From: Rhizobium sullae
GTDB taxonomy: Bacteria > Pseudomonadota > Alphaproteobacteria > Rhizobiales > Rhizobiaceae
Length of the DNA: 64,000 nt
Direction of reading: 5' to 3'
NCBI RefSeq assembly: GCF_025200715.1
Contig: NZ_CP104144.1
Coordinates: forward strand, 1,798,001 to 1,862,000
The notes beneath the pieces were generated by a model. The model had not been told where the DNA came from. It did no database searches and saw only the letters and a program-made list of their open reading frames with translations. How positions within the stretch are numbered: the first letter of the stretch is position 1; every line of letters begins with the position of its first letter. Below are positions 50,692 through 59,659 of this stretch, in pieces. The position numbers were made by a program, and so were the translations under genes.

Positions 50692-53499
50692 TCACACAAA
50701 GAAAAAGTCGTCACTGGAAAGGCCGCTGAGGGTCAGGCCTTTCAGCGTGACGATATTATTGATGTCATAGGTAATGACGGTGTCAGCCCCGACCTGGCTA
50801 GCCGACGAAACCACCGAGGTAAAGTCGTCGAAGATACTCGCGGCGAAACATATAAGGTCGTCCGACGCTGCAACAAAGTCTTCAACTATGTCCTTACCGA
50901 AATTTGCGAAGAAGACGAACGTATCGTCACCGGCCCCTCCGAGGAGCGTGTCATTTCCGCCGGCGCCACTGATCCGGTCGTTCCCGGTACCGCCATTGAT
51001 ACGATTGGAACTTTCATTGCCATAAAGGGTATCCGCCTGGCTCGAACCCATCAGGTTTTCAATCGAGGAATAGCTGTCTCCAGCAGCATCCCCGGTGTTC
51101 ACCGAGCTGTTCAGCAAACTGACCTTAACGCCCGCAGTCGCGGTAGCATAGCCAGCGGTGTCGACGCCGCTTCCGCCAACAAGCTGGTCGGCGCCGGCGC
51201 CGCCGATCAACCAATCATTGCCTGCGCTGCCGTCGATACGGTTGGCGTCTGCATCGCCGTACAGCGTGTCGGCGAATGTCGAGCCAGCCAGGTTTTCAAT
51301 CGAGGAATAGCTGTCTCCAGCAGCATCCCCGGTGTTCACCGAGCTGTTCAGCAAACTGACCTCAACGCCTGCAGTCGCGGTAGCATAGCCAGCGGTGTCG
51401 ACGCCGCTTCCGCCAACAAGCTGGTCGGCGCCGGCGCCGCCGATCAACCAATCATTGCCTGCGCTGCCGTCGATACGGTTGGCGTCTGCATCGCCGTACA
51501 GCGTGTCGGCGAATGTCGAGCCGGCCAGGTTTTCAATCGAGGAATAGCTGTCTCCAGCAGCATCCCCGGTGTTCACCGAGCTGTTCAGCAAACTGACCTT
51601 AACGCCCGCAGTCGCGGTAGCATAGCCAGCGGTGTCGACGCCGCTTCCGCCAACAAGCTGGTCGGCGCCGGCGCCGCCGATCAACCAATCATTGCCTGCG
51701 CTGCCGTCGATACGGTTGGCGTCTGCATCGCCGTACAGCGTGTCGGCGAATGTCGAGCCGGCCAGGTTTTCAATCGAGGAATAGCTGTCTCCAGCAGCAT
51801 CCCCGGTGTTCACCGAGCTGTTCAGCAAACTGACCTTAACGCCCGCAGTCGCGGTAGCATAGCCAGCGGTGTCGACGCCGCTTCCGCCAACAAGCTGGTC
51901 GGCGCCGGCGCCGCCGATCAACCAATCATTGCCTGCGCTGCCGTCGATACGGTTGGCGTCTGCATCGCCGTACAGCGTGTCGGCGAATGTCGAGCCGGCC
52001 AGGTTTTCAATCGAGGAATAGCTGTCTCCAGCAGCATCCCCGGTGTTCACCGAGCTGTTCAGCAAACTGACCTTAACGCCCGCAGTCGCGGTAGCATAGC
52101 CAGCGGTGTCGACGCCGCTTCCGCCAACAAGCTGGTCGGCGCCGGCGCCGCCGATCAACCAATCATTGCCTGCGCTGCCGTCGATACGGTTGGCGTCTGC
52201 ATCGCCGTACAGCGTGTCGGCGAATGTCGAGCCGGCCAGGTTTTCAATCGAGGAATAGCTGTCTCCAGCAGCATCCCCGGTGTTCACCGAGCTGTTCAGC
52301 AAACTGACCTTAACGCCCGCAGTCGCGGTAGCATAGCCAGCGGTGTCGACGCCGCTTCCGCCAACAAGCTGGTCGGCGCCGGCGCCACCGATCAACCAAT
52401 CATTGCCTGCACTGCCGTCAAGCGAATCATTTCCGGCATTGCCCCGAAGGGTATTGGCCATTTCGTTGCCGACAATGGTGTCGTTGCCGGAGCCTGCCTG
52501 AACATTCTCGATCAACGACGCAAGATTGTTGTGATAAAGAAGAGCGTTGAAAATGTTACCGCGAGCGTGGCCGCTATTCGGGCCACCGTTCAGATCGGCC
52601 AACTGGCCCTGGGAAAAGACCGAGTAGCCGCCTGGTCGCAGGTCGATTGTAAGGCGGGTGGTGTAGGCGCTCAGATCATAGGTGTCGACACCGCCGCCGT
52701 CCCAGATAGTTGCAAAGATCCTGTTGTCATCGGGCGTGATGGCCACGACGCCGTCGACATAGGTGACGCCTTCGTTCGGCTTCCACTTATAGATGGTATT
52801 GCCACTGTTGGTCGTATAGTCCGCACCATACATTTCCTGTAGGGCGGCGATGTCGAGCATCATGAAGGACTGTGGCGCGCCATTCTGCTCGTAATCGTAG
52901 CCATTTACGTCGTCTCCGATATACGTACGGTAAGTCATGATCGTATATTCGACAGAATCGTAGTTGCTGGGCACGACCGTCGGATTGCTATCCGGTTCGT
53001 GAGCATGTTTCAGGCCAAGAGCATGACCCAGTTCATGCGCCAACGTATGTCCTGCATAGTTGCCGAACTCCGGAAACCGATAATCACTTTCTGTGCCTGC
53101 ATATTCCGTCCCGAACCAGACATCGCCACCCCAGCTATCTGTGCTTGGATAATAGGCTCCTGCCGTCGGGAGACTGGGGTCCGACGACTGAGCGAATCGC
53201 ACCGATGCGGTGTCCACGTTCCCGACGGCAAAGTTGGCGTTAGTAAAGCCTTCTACAGAAAAACCGTCATTCGCCGTGTTTCCATAGGATTGCTCCATGA
53301 GGAACAAGGCAGCAGACTGCTGCTGTGAGGAAATTGAAGAGAAACTGTAGTCTTTCTCGCCATTGTACGAGTACGAGGTCGAGCTGGTGGGAAATGCATA
53401 CGTTATCGTTCCGTCCCACGCATAACCGCTGAGAAGCCCGTCAATCCTCTGATCTCCAGTCAAGCTCACATTCTCTGTGGAAGTAATAATGCCCGTCAT
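50692..53499 (-). CDS. serralysin-type M10 metalloprotease with RTX repeats
   Basis: The 935-residue protein has no Sec signal and starts MTGIITSTENVSLTGDQRIDG. The zinc site HELGHALGLKH (H155, H159, H165) and the Met-turn YTIMTY mark it as a serralysin-like metalloprotease. From about residue 335 it has calcium-binding RTX nonapeptides (GSGNDTIVGN, GNAGNDSLDG) and six nearly identical 79-residue blocks. The C-terminus (DTFVFFANFGKDIVEDF...SGLSSDDFFFV) is a typical type I secretion signal, with a hydrophobic last tetrapeptide. It would be secreted by an HlyBD-TolC-like system not found in this window. Confidence 0.9.
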   Translation of the reverse strand: MTGIITSTENVSLTGDQRIDGLLSGYAWDGTITYAFPTSSTSYSYNGEKDYSFSSISSQQQSAALFLMEQSYGNTANDGFSVEGFTNANFAVGNVDTASVRFAQSSDPSLPTAGAYYPSTDSWGGDVWFGTEYAGTESDYRFPEFGNYAGHTLAHELGHALGLKHAHEPDSNPTVVPSNYDSVEYTIMTYRTYIGDDVNGYDYEQNGAPQSFMMLDIAALQEMYGADYTTNSGNTIYKWKPNEGVTYVDGVVAITPDDNRIFATIWDGGGVDTYDLSAYTTRLTIDLRPGGYSVFSQGQLADLNGGPNSGHARGNIFNALLYHNNLASLIENVQAGSGNDTIVGNEMANTLRGNAGNDSLDGSAGNDWLIGGAGADQLVGGSGVDTAGYATATAGVKVSLLNSSVNTGDAAGDSYSSIENLAGSTFADTLYGDADANRIDGSAGNDWLIGGAGADQLVGGSGVDTAGYATATAGVKVSLLNSSVNTGDAAGDSYSSIENLAGSTFADTLYGDADANRIDGSAGNDWLIGGAGADQLVGGSGVDTAGYATATAGVKVSLLNSSVNTGDAAGDSYSSIENLAGSTFADTLYGDADANRIDGSAGNDWLIGGAGADQLVGGSGVDTAGYATATAGVKVSLLNSSVNTGDAAGDSYSSIENLAGSTFADTLYGDADANRIDGSAGNDWLIGGAGADQLVGGSGVDTAGYATATAGVEVSLLNSSVNTGDAAGDSYSSIENLAGSTFADTLYGDADANRIDGSAGNDWLIGGAGADQLVGGSGVDTAGYATATAGVKVSLLNSSVNTGDAAGDSYSSIENLMGSSQADTLYGNESSNRINGGTGNDRISGAGGNDTLLGGAGDDTFVFFANFGKDIVEDFVAASDDLICFAASIFDDFTSVVSSASQVGADTVITYDINNIVTLKGLTLSGLSSDDFFFV
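51050..52435. repeat. 237-bp tandem repeat, about six copies
   Basis: The element starting AATCGAGGAATAG recurs at 51061, 51298, 51535, 51772, 52009 and 52246, exactly 237 bp apart. The copies differ by only a few bases; one gives Glu for Lys in VKVSLL. Each encodes one 79-residue RTX block of the metalloprotease. The 237-bp unit is a multiple of three, so copy number can change without a frameshift. Confidence 0.95.
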
Positions 53500-53711
53500 T
53501 AAATCCCCGCCCGCTCATTCTACTCTACCGTGCGTTATGTCGTTTCACCTCCCGACTCGCAAGAAGAAAATCGCGACCACTTCACGGCTAAAGGGGAAGA
53601 AACTATAAACTCGTGAACAGATTGAGGTTGGTTCGAATTCTACGCTTAGAGACCGCCCTCACTCGCCTTCAATGCCCGCGATCGCCGCAATAGCGGAATT
53701 CTCCAGCGCAG

Positions 53712-54356
53712 TTATTTAGGCATCTCGCTCCTTCGACCACAAAGCTCCGGCAGAACGATCCTTCTCAGGAGTGCCTCGAATGTGACCATCCCGGGGTCAT
53801 CCAGACTTTGGCTTTTCTCGGGCCACATCCGTGCCCGACCCACACGGCATGGACGTCCCCTGAAACGCAAGAGCACCGCCTCTGCTGCCTCGACGGTAGC
53901 AGCCGCTATGTCGGGCCAACGTGCTAAGCCATCAATAGACGCCGCAACCGCATCGACGGAATCGATAATGGTCTTGTCACCGAGCCGCGATTTTCCAAGC
54001 TCCAGCATGGCATCGCGAGCGGACCTCAACAAAATCGCAGTCTCTGACGCCGGCAGTGGGTCGGTATGTGATCTTGTTTGTTGCGACATTGCAAAGAGGG
54101 CGGCGCTGAGAAGCGTGCCAAGGCTCGATCCTGTGCTTTCGCCCGCGGCCGAGGCAAGCGTGCCAAAGGCCTCAGTTAAGCTTGTGCCTCGGATATCGAC
54201 GCCTGCGAGAGCCCTTAGCAGCCGTGTCAACATGGTTCCGGTGTCACCATCGCCCAATTCCCGGTCCGCAGCATTAAGCGGCTCTTCGAGAATTGTCATT
54301 GCGTTGGCAGCGCGTTGAAGAAGATGCCACAGGTCATTCGATGTGAGGCAAGTCAT
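53712..54356 (-). CDS. dhaL: DhaL-like subunit of dihydroxyacetone-type kinase
   Basis: The 214-residue protein has the DhaL nucleotide-binding signature: NAADRELGDGDTGTML (metal-binding aspartates, about residues 33-48), GTLASAAGESTGSSLGTLLSAAL and MLELGKSRLGDKTIIDSVDA. DhaL holds ADP/ATP and passes phosphate to the substrate bound on DhaK. Its ATG overlaps the dhaK stop (ATGA). It is the last gene of the minus-strand operon. No DhaM is visible, so the phosphate source (ATP or an unlinked PTS protein) is open. Confidence 0.87.
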   Translation of the reverse strand: MTCLTSNDLWHLLQRAANAMTILEEPLNAADRELGDGDTGTMLTRLLRALAGVDIRGTSLTEAFGTLASAAGESTGSSLGTLLSAALFAMSQQTRSHTDPLPASETAILLRSARDAMLELGKSRLGDKTIIDSVDAVAASIDGLARWPDIAAATVEAAEAVLLRFRGRPCRVGRARMWPEKSQSLDDPGMVTFEALLRRIVLPELCGRRSEMPK

Positions 54357-55348
54357 TGGACCCTCCAGAACGGGCAATTCGCCTGAGCTGCCAGCAGTTT
54401 CTCAAGCTCGTCAGTCAAGAAGCATAGGGTGATCGACAGACCGGCCATCTCCATTGAGGTGGCAAATGGACCGACCATGGGCATGACAACGTGAAGCCCC
54501 TGCTCCGCAAGGACTTTTCCAGCGCGCTGATAGGCGATGTACAGTTCCTCCAAAGGCGTTGCCCCAAGACCATTCACCATTACGGCCAGGCGACTGGAAT
54601 CCGTCTCGTCAGGCCGCTCTTCGAGAAGTCGACTAATCATTTCGTCGACGAGCACGTTGGCAGACGCCATTGGCTTGCGCCACAGACCGGGCTCTCCGTG
54701 AATTCCAAGGCCAAGCTCAACTTCGTCATCGCCGAGCTCGAAAACTTCGCCGGTCGCCCCCGGCAAGCGGCAACCCTTCATTCCGAGGCCGATCGTCCGC
54801 GTGCGCGCCACCGTCCGCCGTGCAATCTCCGCAACGTCCTTCAAGCTCGCGCCGGCTTTTGCGGCGGCGCCCGCCGCTTTATAGGCGAACACGATGCCCG
54901 CAACGCCACGCCGCTTTGATATTTCCTCGCGGCTGGCGCTTGCTATGTCGTCGGTCGCAAGCACGGTCTCGATGTCATTTGCCGCGGCAAGCCTGCTCGC
55001 CATATCGAAGTTCATTCTGTCACCGCCATAGTTTCCGTAGAGGAGCAAAACTCCGCTGCCACCGTCGGCCAGGTTGATCGCATCGACGCAGGATTGCAGG
55101 TTTGGTCCTTCAAAGACGTTGCCGACGGCACAGCTGTCGGCAAAGCCGTCGCCGAGATAACCGGCAAACAAAGGCAGGTGCCCGGCACCGCCACCCGTTG
55201 CAATCCCCACACGCCCCTTTGAGACACCATCGCGGCGTGCAAGGGTGCGCCCGTGCTTCCCCTTCCTCACGATGTCCGGGTGAGCCATGACGAGTCCTGT
55301 CAACATGTCGTCGACGTAACTCTCCGGGGCGTTGATGAACTTCTTCAT
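54353..55348 (-). CDS. dhaK: DhaK-like subunit of dihydroxyacetone-type kinase
   Basis: The 331-residue protein has GIATGGGAGHLPLFAGYLGDGFADSCAVGNVF at about residues 48-79 and the covalent substrate histidine in ELGLGIHGEPG (about 218). The canonical GGGSGHEP is GGGAGHLP here: the substrate-side His is kept but the Glu-Pro is altered, as in DAK-family enzymes for other keto-sugars (triose or tetrulose). It would phosphorylate a keto-sugar released by the upstream oxidative steps. It lies 53 nt after the permease gene. Confidence 0.86.
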   Translation of the reverse strand: MKKFINAPESYVDDMLTGLVMAHPDIVRKGKHGRTLARRDGVSKGRVGIATGGGAGHLPLFAGYLGDGFADSCAVGNVFEGPNLQSCVDAINLADGGSGVLLLYGNYGGDRMNFDMASRLAAANDIETVLATDDIASASREEISKRRGVAGIVFAYKAAGAAAKAGASLKDVAEIARRTVARTRTIGLGMKGCRLPGATGEVFELGDDEVELGLGIHGEPGLWRKPMASANVLVDEMISRLLEERPDETDSSRLAVMVNGLGATPLEELYIAYQRAGKVLAEQGLHVVMPMVGPFATSMEMAGLSITLCFLTDELEKLLAAQANCPFWRVQ

Positions 55349-55401
55349 TTGCAGTCTCCGTATTTGACGACGCAGAGGCGATTATTGATTTTCGGGAAAT
55401 C

Positions 55402-56118
55402 TCAGGCGGGCTTGGCGAGCAAATCTTGCCTTGATCGAGCGGTCTTCGACCCTTCCGCGCGCCTGGAAAGCCAACGTTCAAGGTTGCGGACGGCCAGAGA
55501 TGCCGGCCAGGCGATGATGAAGTAGCCACACGCCGTCACGATAAAGATATGCAGAGGAAGAAAGCTCTCCGACATGATCGCGCGCGAGGTAAGCGTCAGT
55601 TCGGGCACGGCGATCAACGCGCAGATGGAGCTGTCCTTGAGAAGGGAAACCAGGTTGATGAGCAGCGGCGGAAGTACCTTACGGACCACCTGCGGCAGCA
55701 AAATGAGCCGGAACGTTTGCCAGGGTCTAAGACCGGATGCCATCGCTGCCTCTCTCTGACCAGAGGGGACCGCGGCGAAGCCAGCGCGAAACACTTCTGC
55801 GAGGTAGGCACTGTAGACGAGCGCGAGGCCGAGAATACCGGCCAGCAACGATGGAAGCGCAATGCCCGCTTCCGGAAGCGCGAAGTACAAAAGGTACAGG
55901 ATGACGAGGATTGGCACTCCGCGCATGACCGAGACATAGGCGTCAGCACTCAGACGAAAGATCGGCGAGCGTCGCGTGCGGATAAACTCGATGGCGATTC
56001 CAAGCGGAAACGCCAGCAGGAAACCGCATATCGTCAGAATACAACTGACCCAACCAGCATCCAGCAGGCGCGGTCCCCAATCCGGGAAATTCTCAAATAT
56101 GGTGCTGACAAACGAAAT
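55402..56118 (-). CDS. polar amino acid-type ABC transporter permease
   Basis: The 238-residue permease has five hydrophobic segments and the HisM/GlnP pattern DAYVSVMRGVPILVILYLLYF, then SAYLAEVFRAGFAAVPSGQREAAMASGLRPWQTFRLILLPQ (EAA loop). The ATG at 56118 follows the stop of the first permease by four nt; upstream in-frame codons would overlap that gene. With the neighbouring permease it forms a heteromeric inner-membrane channel. Confidence 0.84.
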   Translation of the reverse strand: MSFVSTIFENFPDWGPRLLDAGWVSCILTICGFLLAFPLGIAIEFIRTRRSPIFRLSADAYVSVMRGVPILVILYLLYFALPEAGIALPSLLAGILGLALVYSAYLAEVFRAGFAAVPSGQREAAMASGLRPWQTFRLILLPQVVRKVLPPLLINLVSLLKDSSICALIAVPELTLTSRAIMSESFLPLHIFIVTACGYFIIAWPASLAVRNLERWLSRRAEGSKTARSRQDLLAKPA

Positions 56119-56122
56119 CATC

Positions 56123-56770
56123 TCAGTACGCCGTCCTCTGCTCGACCCAGCGGACTGCCTGGCCAAGGCTAAAAGTGATCACCAGGTAAACAAGAGCTGC
56201 ACAGCCATAGACCAGCGTCGTCTGGAACGTCTCATTGACGAGTTGCCGGGCATTGAACATCACTTCCGGCGCCGCGATTGCTGCAACTAGAGATGTATCC
56301 TTGACGAGCGCGACCGCGTAGTTGCCGAGCGGCGCGAAGGCGATGCGCAGCCCCTGCGGCAGGATAACGAGGCGGAAGGCTTGAAGAGGCTTGAGGCCGA
56401 TCGCGGCGGCGGCTTCGCGTTGCCCCTGGGGAACCGCCTGAAAACCAGCCCGAAATATATCGACGACCACCGCAGCACCGATCAGGCCTAACCCGACGAT
56501 GGCAGCCGTCAGAGCCGGCAAACGCACTCCAACGGCGGCAAGACCGAAATAGAGCAGGAAAAGAAACGTGAGGCTCGGGATATTTCTCAAGAGCTCGACG
56601 TAAGAGCTGATCGCAAGATCGACATCGCGCCGCGGCCAGAGGTGACGGATCGCCGCTAGCGCCAATCCCAGTCCCACTGCAAGGACAAGGGCCCCGGCCG
56701 TCACCTCTAAGGTCACCATAACACCAGAACCTAGTGCCGCGACGATGCGGACAAGAAGATCATGATCCAT
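56123..56770 (-). CDS. polar amino acid-type ABC transporter permease
   Basis: The 215-residue permease carries SSYVELLRNIPSLTFLFLLYFGL and the EAA loop VDIFRAGFQAVPQGQREAAAAIGLKPLQAFRLVILPQ. It is of the HisQ type and shares the family with the next gene. Its ATG touches the stop of the ATPase gene (one-base overlap), showing one transcript. The substrate is expected to be an amino acid or an opine-like derivative. Confidence 0.85.
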   Translation of the reverse strand: MDHDLLVRIVAALGSGVMVTLEVTAGALVLAVGLGLALAAIRHLWPRRDVDLAISSYVELLRNIPSLTFLFLLYFGLAAVGVRLPALTAAIVGLGLIGAAVVVDIFRAGFQAVPQGQREAAAAIGLKPLQAFRLVILPQGLRIAFAPLGNYAVALVKDTSLVAAIAAPEVMFNARQLVNETFQTTLVYGCAALVYLVITFSLGQAVRWVEQRTAY

Positions 56771-57543
56771 CAGGCGACCTCCCGAAGGCCCATTGCCGAA
56801 AGAAATTGCTTCAGGCGTGGGTGCTGCGGCTGGTCGAGAAGCTGCGGCGCGGGGCCCTCCTCGATGATCACACCGCCATCCATGAACAAGATGCGATCAG
56901 CAACCTCGCGGGCAAAAGCGATCTCGTGGGTGATGAGCACCATCGACATGCCTTCGCGCGCAAGCTCCTTAATAACCGTCAAGACTTCGCCGACGAGCTC
57001 AGGATCGAGAGCCGACGTCGGTTCGTCGAAGAGCAGAAGCTTCGGCTGCTGAGCAAGCGAGCGGGCGATCGCTACTCGCTGCTGCTGGCCTCCCGATAGG
57101 CAATGGGGCATTTGTGATGCCTTTTCGCTCAGGTGCACTTTTGCGAGCACAGCGTCGCAAAGCTCCGCAGCCTGCTTGGAGGGCATCTTCCGAACCTTCC
57201 GAGGTTGCAACGTGATGTTCGACCGAACGTCGAGATGCGGCCAAAGATTGAAGCTCTGAAAGACCATTCCCATGTCGGCTCTTTGCGGAGCAAGCTCTGC
57301 ATCGCTCATGCGCCGACCATCTTCGTGCTTGCCGATCAGTCGGCCTTCAAGCCGAATTTCGCCGCTTGAGGGAGGTTCCAGATAGTTGATCGCGCGAAGG
57401 CAGGTGGATTTTCCAGAACCACTCGGGCCGATGATCGCGATACATTCTCCCCGTGACAGTTCGAAGGACACGCCTTTGAGAACCGGAAAGCTGCCAAAGG
57501 ACTTTTTGAGATTGGCGACTGAAAGCAGAACAGGGTTTTGCAT
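56770..57543 (-). CDS. polar amino acid-type ABC transporter ATPase
   Basis: The 257-residue ATPase shows Walker A GPSGSGKST, the Q-loop MVFQSFNLWPHLDV, the signature LSGGQQQRVAIARSLAQQPKLLLFDEPTSALDPELV and VLITHEIAFAREV with the switch histidine. The order ATPase-permease-permease downstream of a binding protein is the usual polar amino acid importer layout. It belongs to the nine-gene minus operon. Confidence 0.88.
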   Translation of the reverse strand: MQNPVLLSVANLKKSFGSFPVLKGVSFELSRGECIAIIGPSGSGKSTCLRAINYLEPPSSGEIRLEGRLIGKHEDGRRMSDAELAPQRADMGMVFQSFNLWPHLDVRSNITLQPRKVRKMPSKQAAELCDAVLAKVHLSEKASQMPHCLSGGQQQRVAIARSLAQQPKLLLFDEPTSALDPELVGEVLTVIKELAREGMSMVLITHEIAFAREVADRILFMDGGVIIEEGPAPQLLDQPQHPRLKQFLSAMGLREVA

Positions 57544-57606
57544 GACTGCGACCTCAGGAGTTGCGATGAGCGGCTGGGCCGCTCATCAGCACTAAAGGAG
57601 CTGATC

Positions 57607-58488
57607 TCATTTGGAGCAACTCGGCGGCGTCCAGCCTTCCGGCCGATCGACCCCTACCCTGAAATTGTCGGGAGACGGGGTGTAGTTGGCGTCGTTGACG
57701 TTGCCATATCGTTTGCCGATGACCCGGACCTCGCAGCTTTCCCAAAGCTTGCGGATCTCGCCGCTCAGGGCGTCGGCAAGGGCCTGGTTGTCCTGGCTGA
57801 GGCCGAAGACGTATTGCCTGCCGATCCTGGTCAGCAGCGGAAAATCGGGATCGTTATCGGTGAACGGTTTGTTCGTCAGGCCCCAGCCGGGATTCATGGC
57901 AATCGCGTAGTCGATCACCGGCGGATCGCCGACCAGCGCGTCGATACGCCCGGCAAGAATGTCGCGGATCGCGGCGTCGGAGCTATCGTAAAGTGACAGC
58001 TGAAGACCGGTTATGCGGCGCAACTCCGGCAGAAAAGAAAATCCGGTGATTGAGCCGACTTTCTTCTGCTCCAAACTCTCAAGGCTATGCCACCCTGCAT
58101 CTGTCTTACCGGTGATGCCGTTCCGGAAATAGCCTGTCGGGTCCGTCAAAGAGAGGGTTGCGGCACGTTGTTCCGTCCAGGCAACGTTTCCACCAATCAA
58201 GTCGACGCGGCCGGTCTGGACCGCGGCGATCGCGCCCGACCATTCCATGGGAACAGGTTTGACCGCCAGACCGAGGCGTTCGGCCGCGATCTGCAGGATC
58301 TCGCCATCATAGCCGACAAGCTTGCCGTCGCGCGCGACAAGCCCAGGCATATCGCCTGTGATGGCGACCGACAGCATCCCCGGCTCGCTCAATCTGTAGG
58401 CGGAGGTATCTGGACCGGCCACCGCGGGGACGGTAGCTGCAAGCGTGATCGTAATGATGGCCGGTAAGAGCTTTCTTGCAACGTTCAT
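57607..58488 (-). CDS. ABC transporter substrate-binding protein, family 3
   Basis: The 293-residue periplasmic protein starts MNVARKLLPAIITITLAATVPAVAG, a clear signal peptide, after AAAGGGAA. The family 3 pattern is visible in LVGYDGEILQIAAERLGLAVKPVPMEWSGAIAAVQTGRVDLIGGNVAWTEQRA and DAAIRDILAGRIDALVGDPPVIDYAI. The ligand is unknown. The frame continues far upstream, but only this start gives an export signal. It lies 63 nt upstream of the ATPase gene. Confidence 0.86.
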   Translation of the reverse strand: MNVARKLLPAIITITLAATVPAVAGPDTSAYRLSEPGMLSVAITGDMPGLVARDGKLVGYDGEILQIAAERLGLAVKPVPMEWSGAIAAVQTGRVDLIGGNVAWTEQRAATLSLTDPTGYFRNGITGKTDAGWHSLESLEQKKVGSITGFSFLPELRRITGLQLSLYDSSDAAIRDILAGRIDALVGDPPVIDYAIAMNPGWGLTNKPFTDNDPDFPLLTRIGRQYVFGLSQDNQALADALSGEIRKLWESCEVRVIGKRYGNVNDANYTPSPDNFRVGVDRPEGWTPPSCSK

Positions 58489-58519
58489 TGAAGTTCCCTT
58501 TCTTGGTTCTCTGTTTTGG

Positions 58520-59659
58520 TTAGATCGATGACGCGGCAGCCGATGACGGGACCGGATCGAAGCGGGCCAGTGACAGTCCGTCGATTGGTGTTGGTGAGGT
58601 GCCATCGAGGCAAAGTTCGGCAAGTACCGCACCGACGGCAGGGCCGAGCTGGAAGCCGTGACCGGAGAAGCCAAAGGCGTGGAACAAGCCCTCGGTTTTA
58701 GGGCTCTTCCCGACGACCGGTAGCCCATCCGGCATTCTGCCTTCGATACCTGTCCAAGTCCTGACCACGAGGACATTTGTAAGCTGCGGCACCATGGCGA
58801 CTGCAGCGCGAGCAGCGTCCATGCTGACATCTGCGAGCGGCCGAGCCCGAAGACAGCCGGCGTCTGCGATACCGAGGCCGGCGCCGAATACGACGCTGCC
58901 GTTTTGGGTCTGGCGAAGGTAGATGGATCCACCGCAAATCCCGAGGTTCGGCCCGATCAGCGGCGCAACCGGTTCTGTCACGCACATGTTAGGCGCCATG
59001 ACTTGCTCATCGACATCGTCGCTGAACCAGCGCGCGATCCTTGCGCCCCAAGCGCCGGCTGTATTGATCAAGCGGCGCGCCTTGATTGCTTGGGTTTCGC
59101 CTTTGACCGAAAGCCGAAATCCAGTGGCAACTTTCTCAGCCTGCTCCAGCTCACATTGCTCACGGACGATGGCACCCAGCTCCTTCGCTTTGCGCGCAAA
59201 GGCCGGCGCCACAAGCCTTGGATTTGCCTGTCCGTCCGCAGCACAGAGCGAGGCACCGCTATAGCCGCCGGCGAGATAGGGATAGCGGGACCGCAGGTCC
59301 GCAGCGCTCAGAATTTCGAGATCGATGCCGTGGTCCCGCGCAATATCGCGATAGGCAAGAAGGCTTTGCATGTCTGCGTCGTTGCGTGCGAGTTTCAGGT
59401 GCCCGGTAGCCGTGAACTCGCAGTCGCTCCCTACGAGCTCAGCCAATCTTCCCCAGATCCGCCGGCTTCGGCAGGCAAGCGGTAGCTCCGCTGGATGGCG
59501 GCCCTGTTGCCGGACGCCGCCATAGTTCACGCCGCTTGCCTGAGCGCCGCATCGTCCACGCTCCAGAAGAATCACAGATGCGCCCTTAAGTCGGGCATGC
59601 AAGGCGGCTGAGCAGCCTGCAAGGCCGCCGCCGACGATCGCGACGTCGAAGCTCGTCAT
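58520..59659 (-). CDS. DAO-family FAD oxidoreductase, beta subunit of a three-part dehydrogenase
   Basis: The 379-residue flavoprotein has the FAD motif DVAIVGGGLAGCSAALHARLKGASVILLERG at its N-terminus, SGVNYGGVRQQGRHPAELPL (substrate side) and TGIEGRMPDGLPVVG...GLFHAFGFSGHGFQLGPAVG at the end, typical of the glycine/D-amino acid oxidase family. It resembles the beta (HcnC/OoxB/NoxB-like) subunit of octopine, nopaline or D-hydroxyproline dehydrogenases. Its ATG overlaps the alpha gene stop (ATGA). Confidence 0.85.
   Translation of the reverse strand: MTSFDVAIVGGGLAGCSAALHARLKGASVILLERGRCGAQASGVNYGGVRQQGRHPAELPLACRSRRIWGRLAELVGSDCEFTATGHLKLARNDADMQSLLAYRDIARDHGIDLEILSAADLRSRYPYLAGGYSGASLCAADGQANPRLVAPAFARKAKELGAIVREQCELEQAEKVATGFRLSVKGETQAIKARRLINTAGAWGARIARWFSDDVDEQVMAPNMCVTEPVAPLIGPNLGICGGSIYLRQTQNGSVVFGAGLGIADAGCLRARPLADVSMDAARAAVAMVPQLTNVLVVRTWTGIEGRMPDGLPVVGKSPKTEGLFHAFGFSGHGFQLGPAVGAVLAELCLDGTSPTPIDGLSLARFDPVPSSAAASSI

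Noticed and set aside
51061..52435. Regular repeat array considered as CRISPR
   Set aside because: Units are 237 bp with no alternating unique spacers, and they translate to RTX blocks.
50644..52842. A 732-codon plus-strand frame opposite the metalloprotease gene
   Set aside because: It is the mirror image of the 237-bp repeat, stays open only because the repeat is in phase, and lacks any family pattern; the minus strand encodes a complete serralysin.
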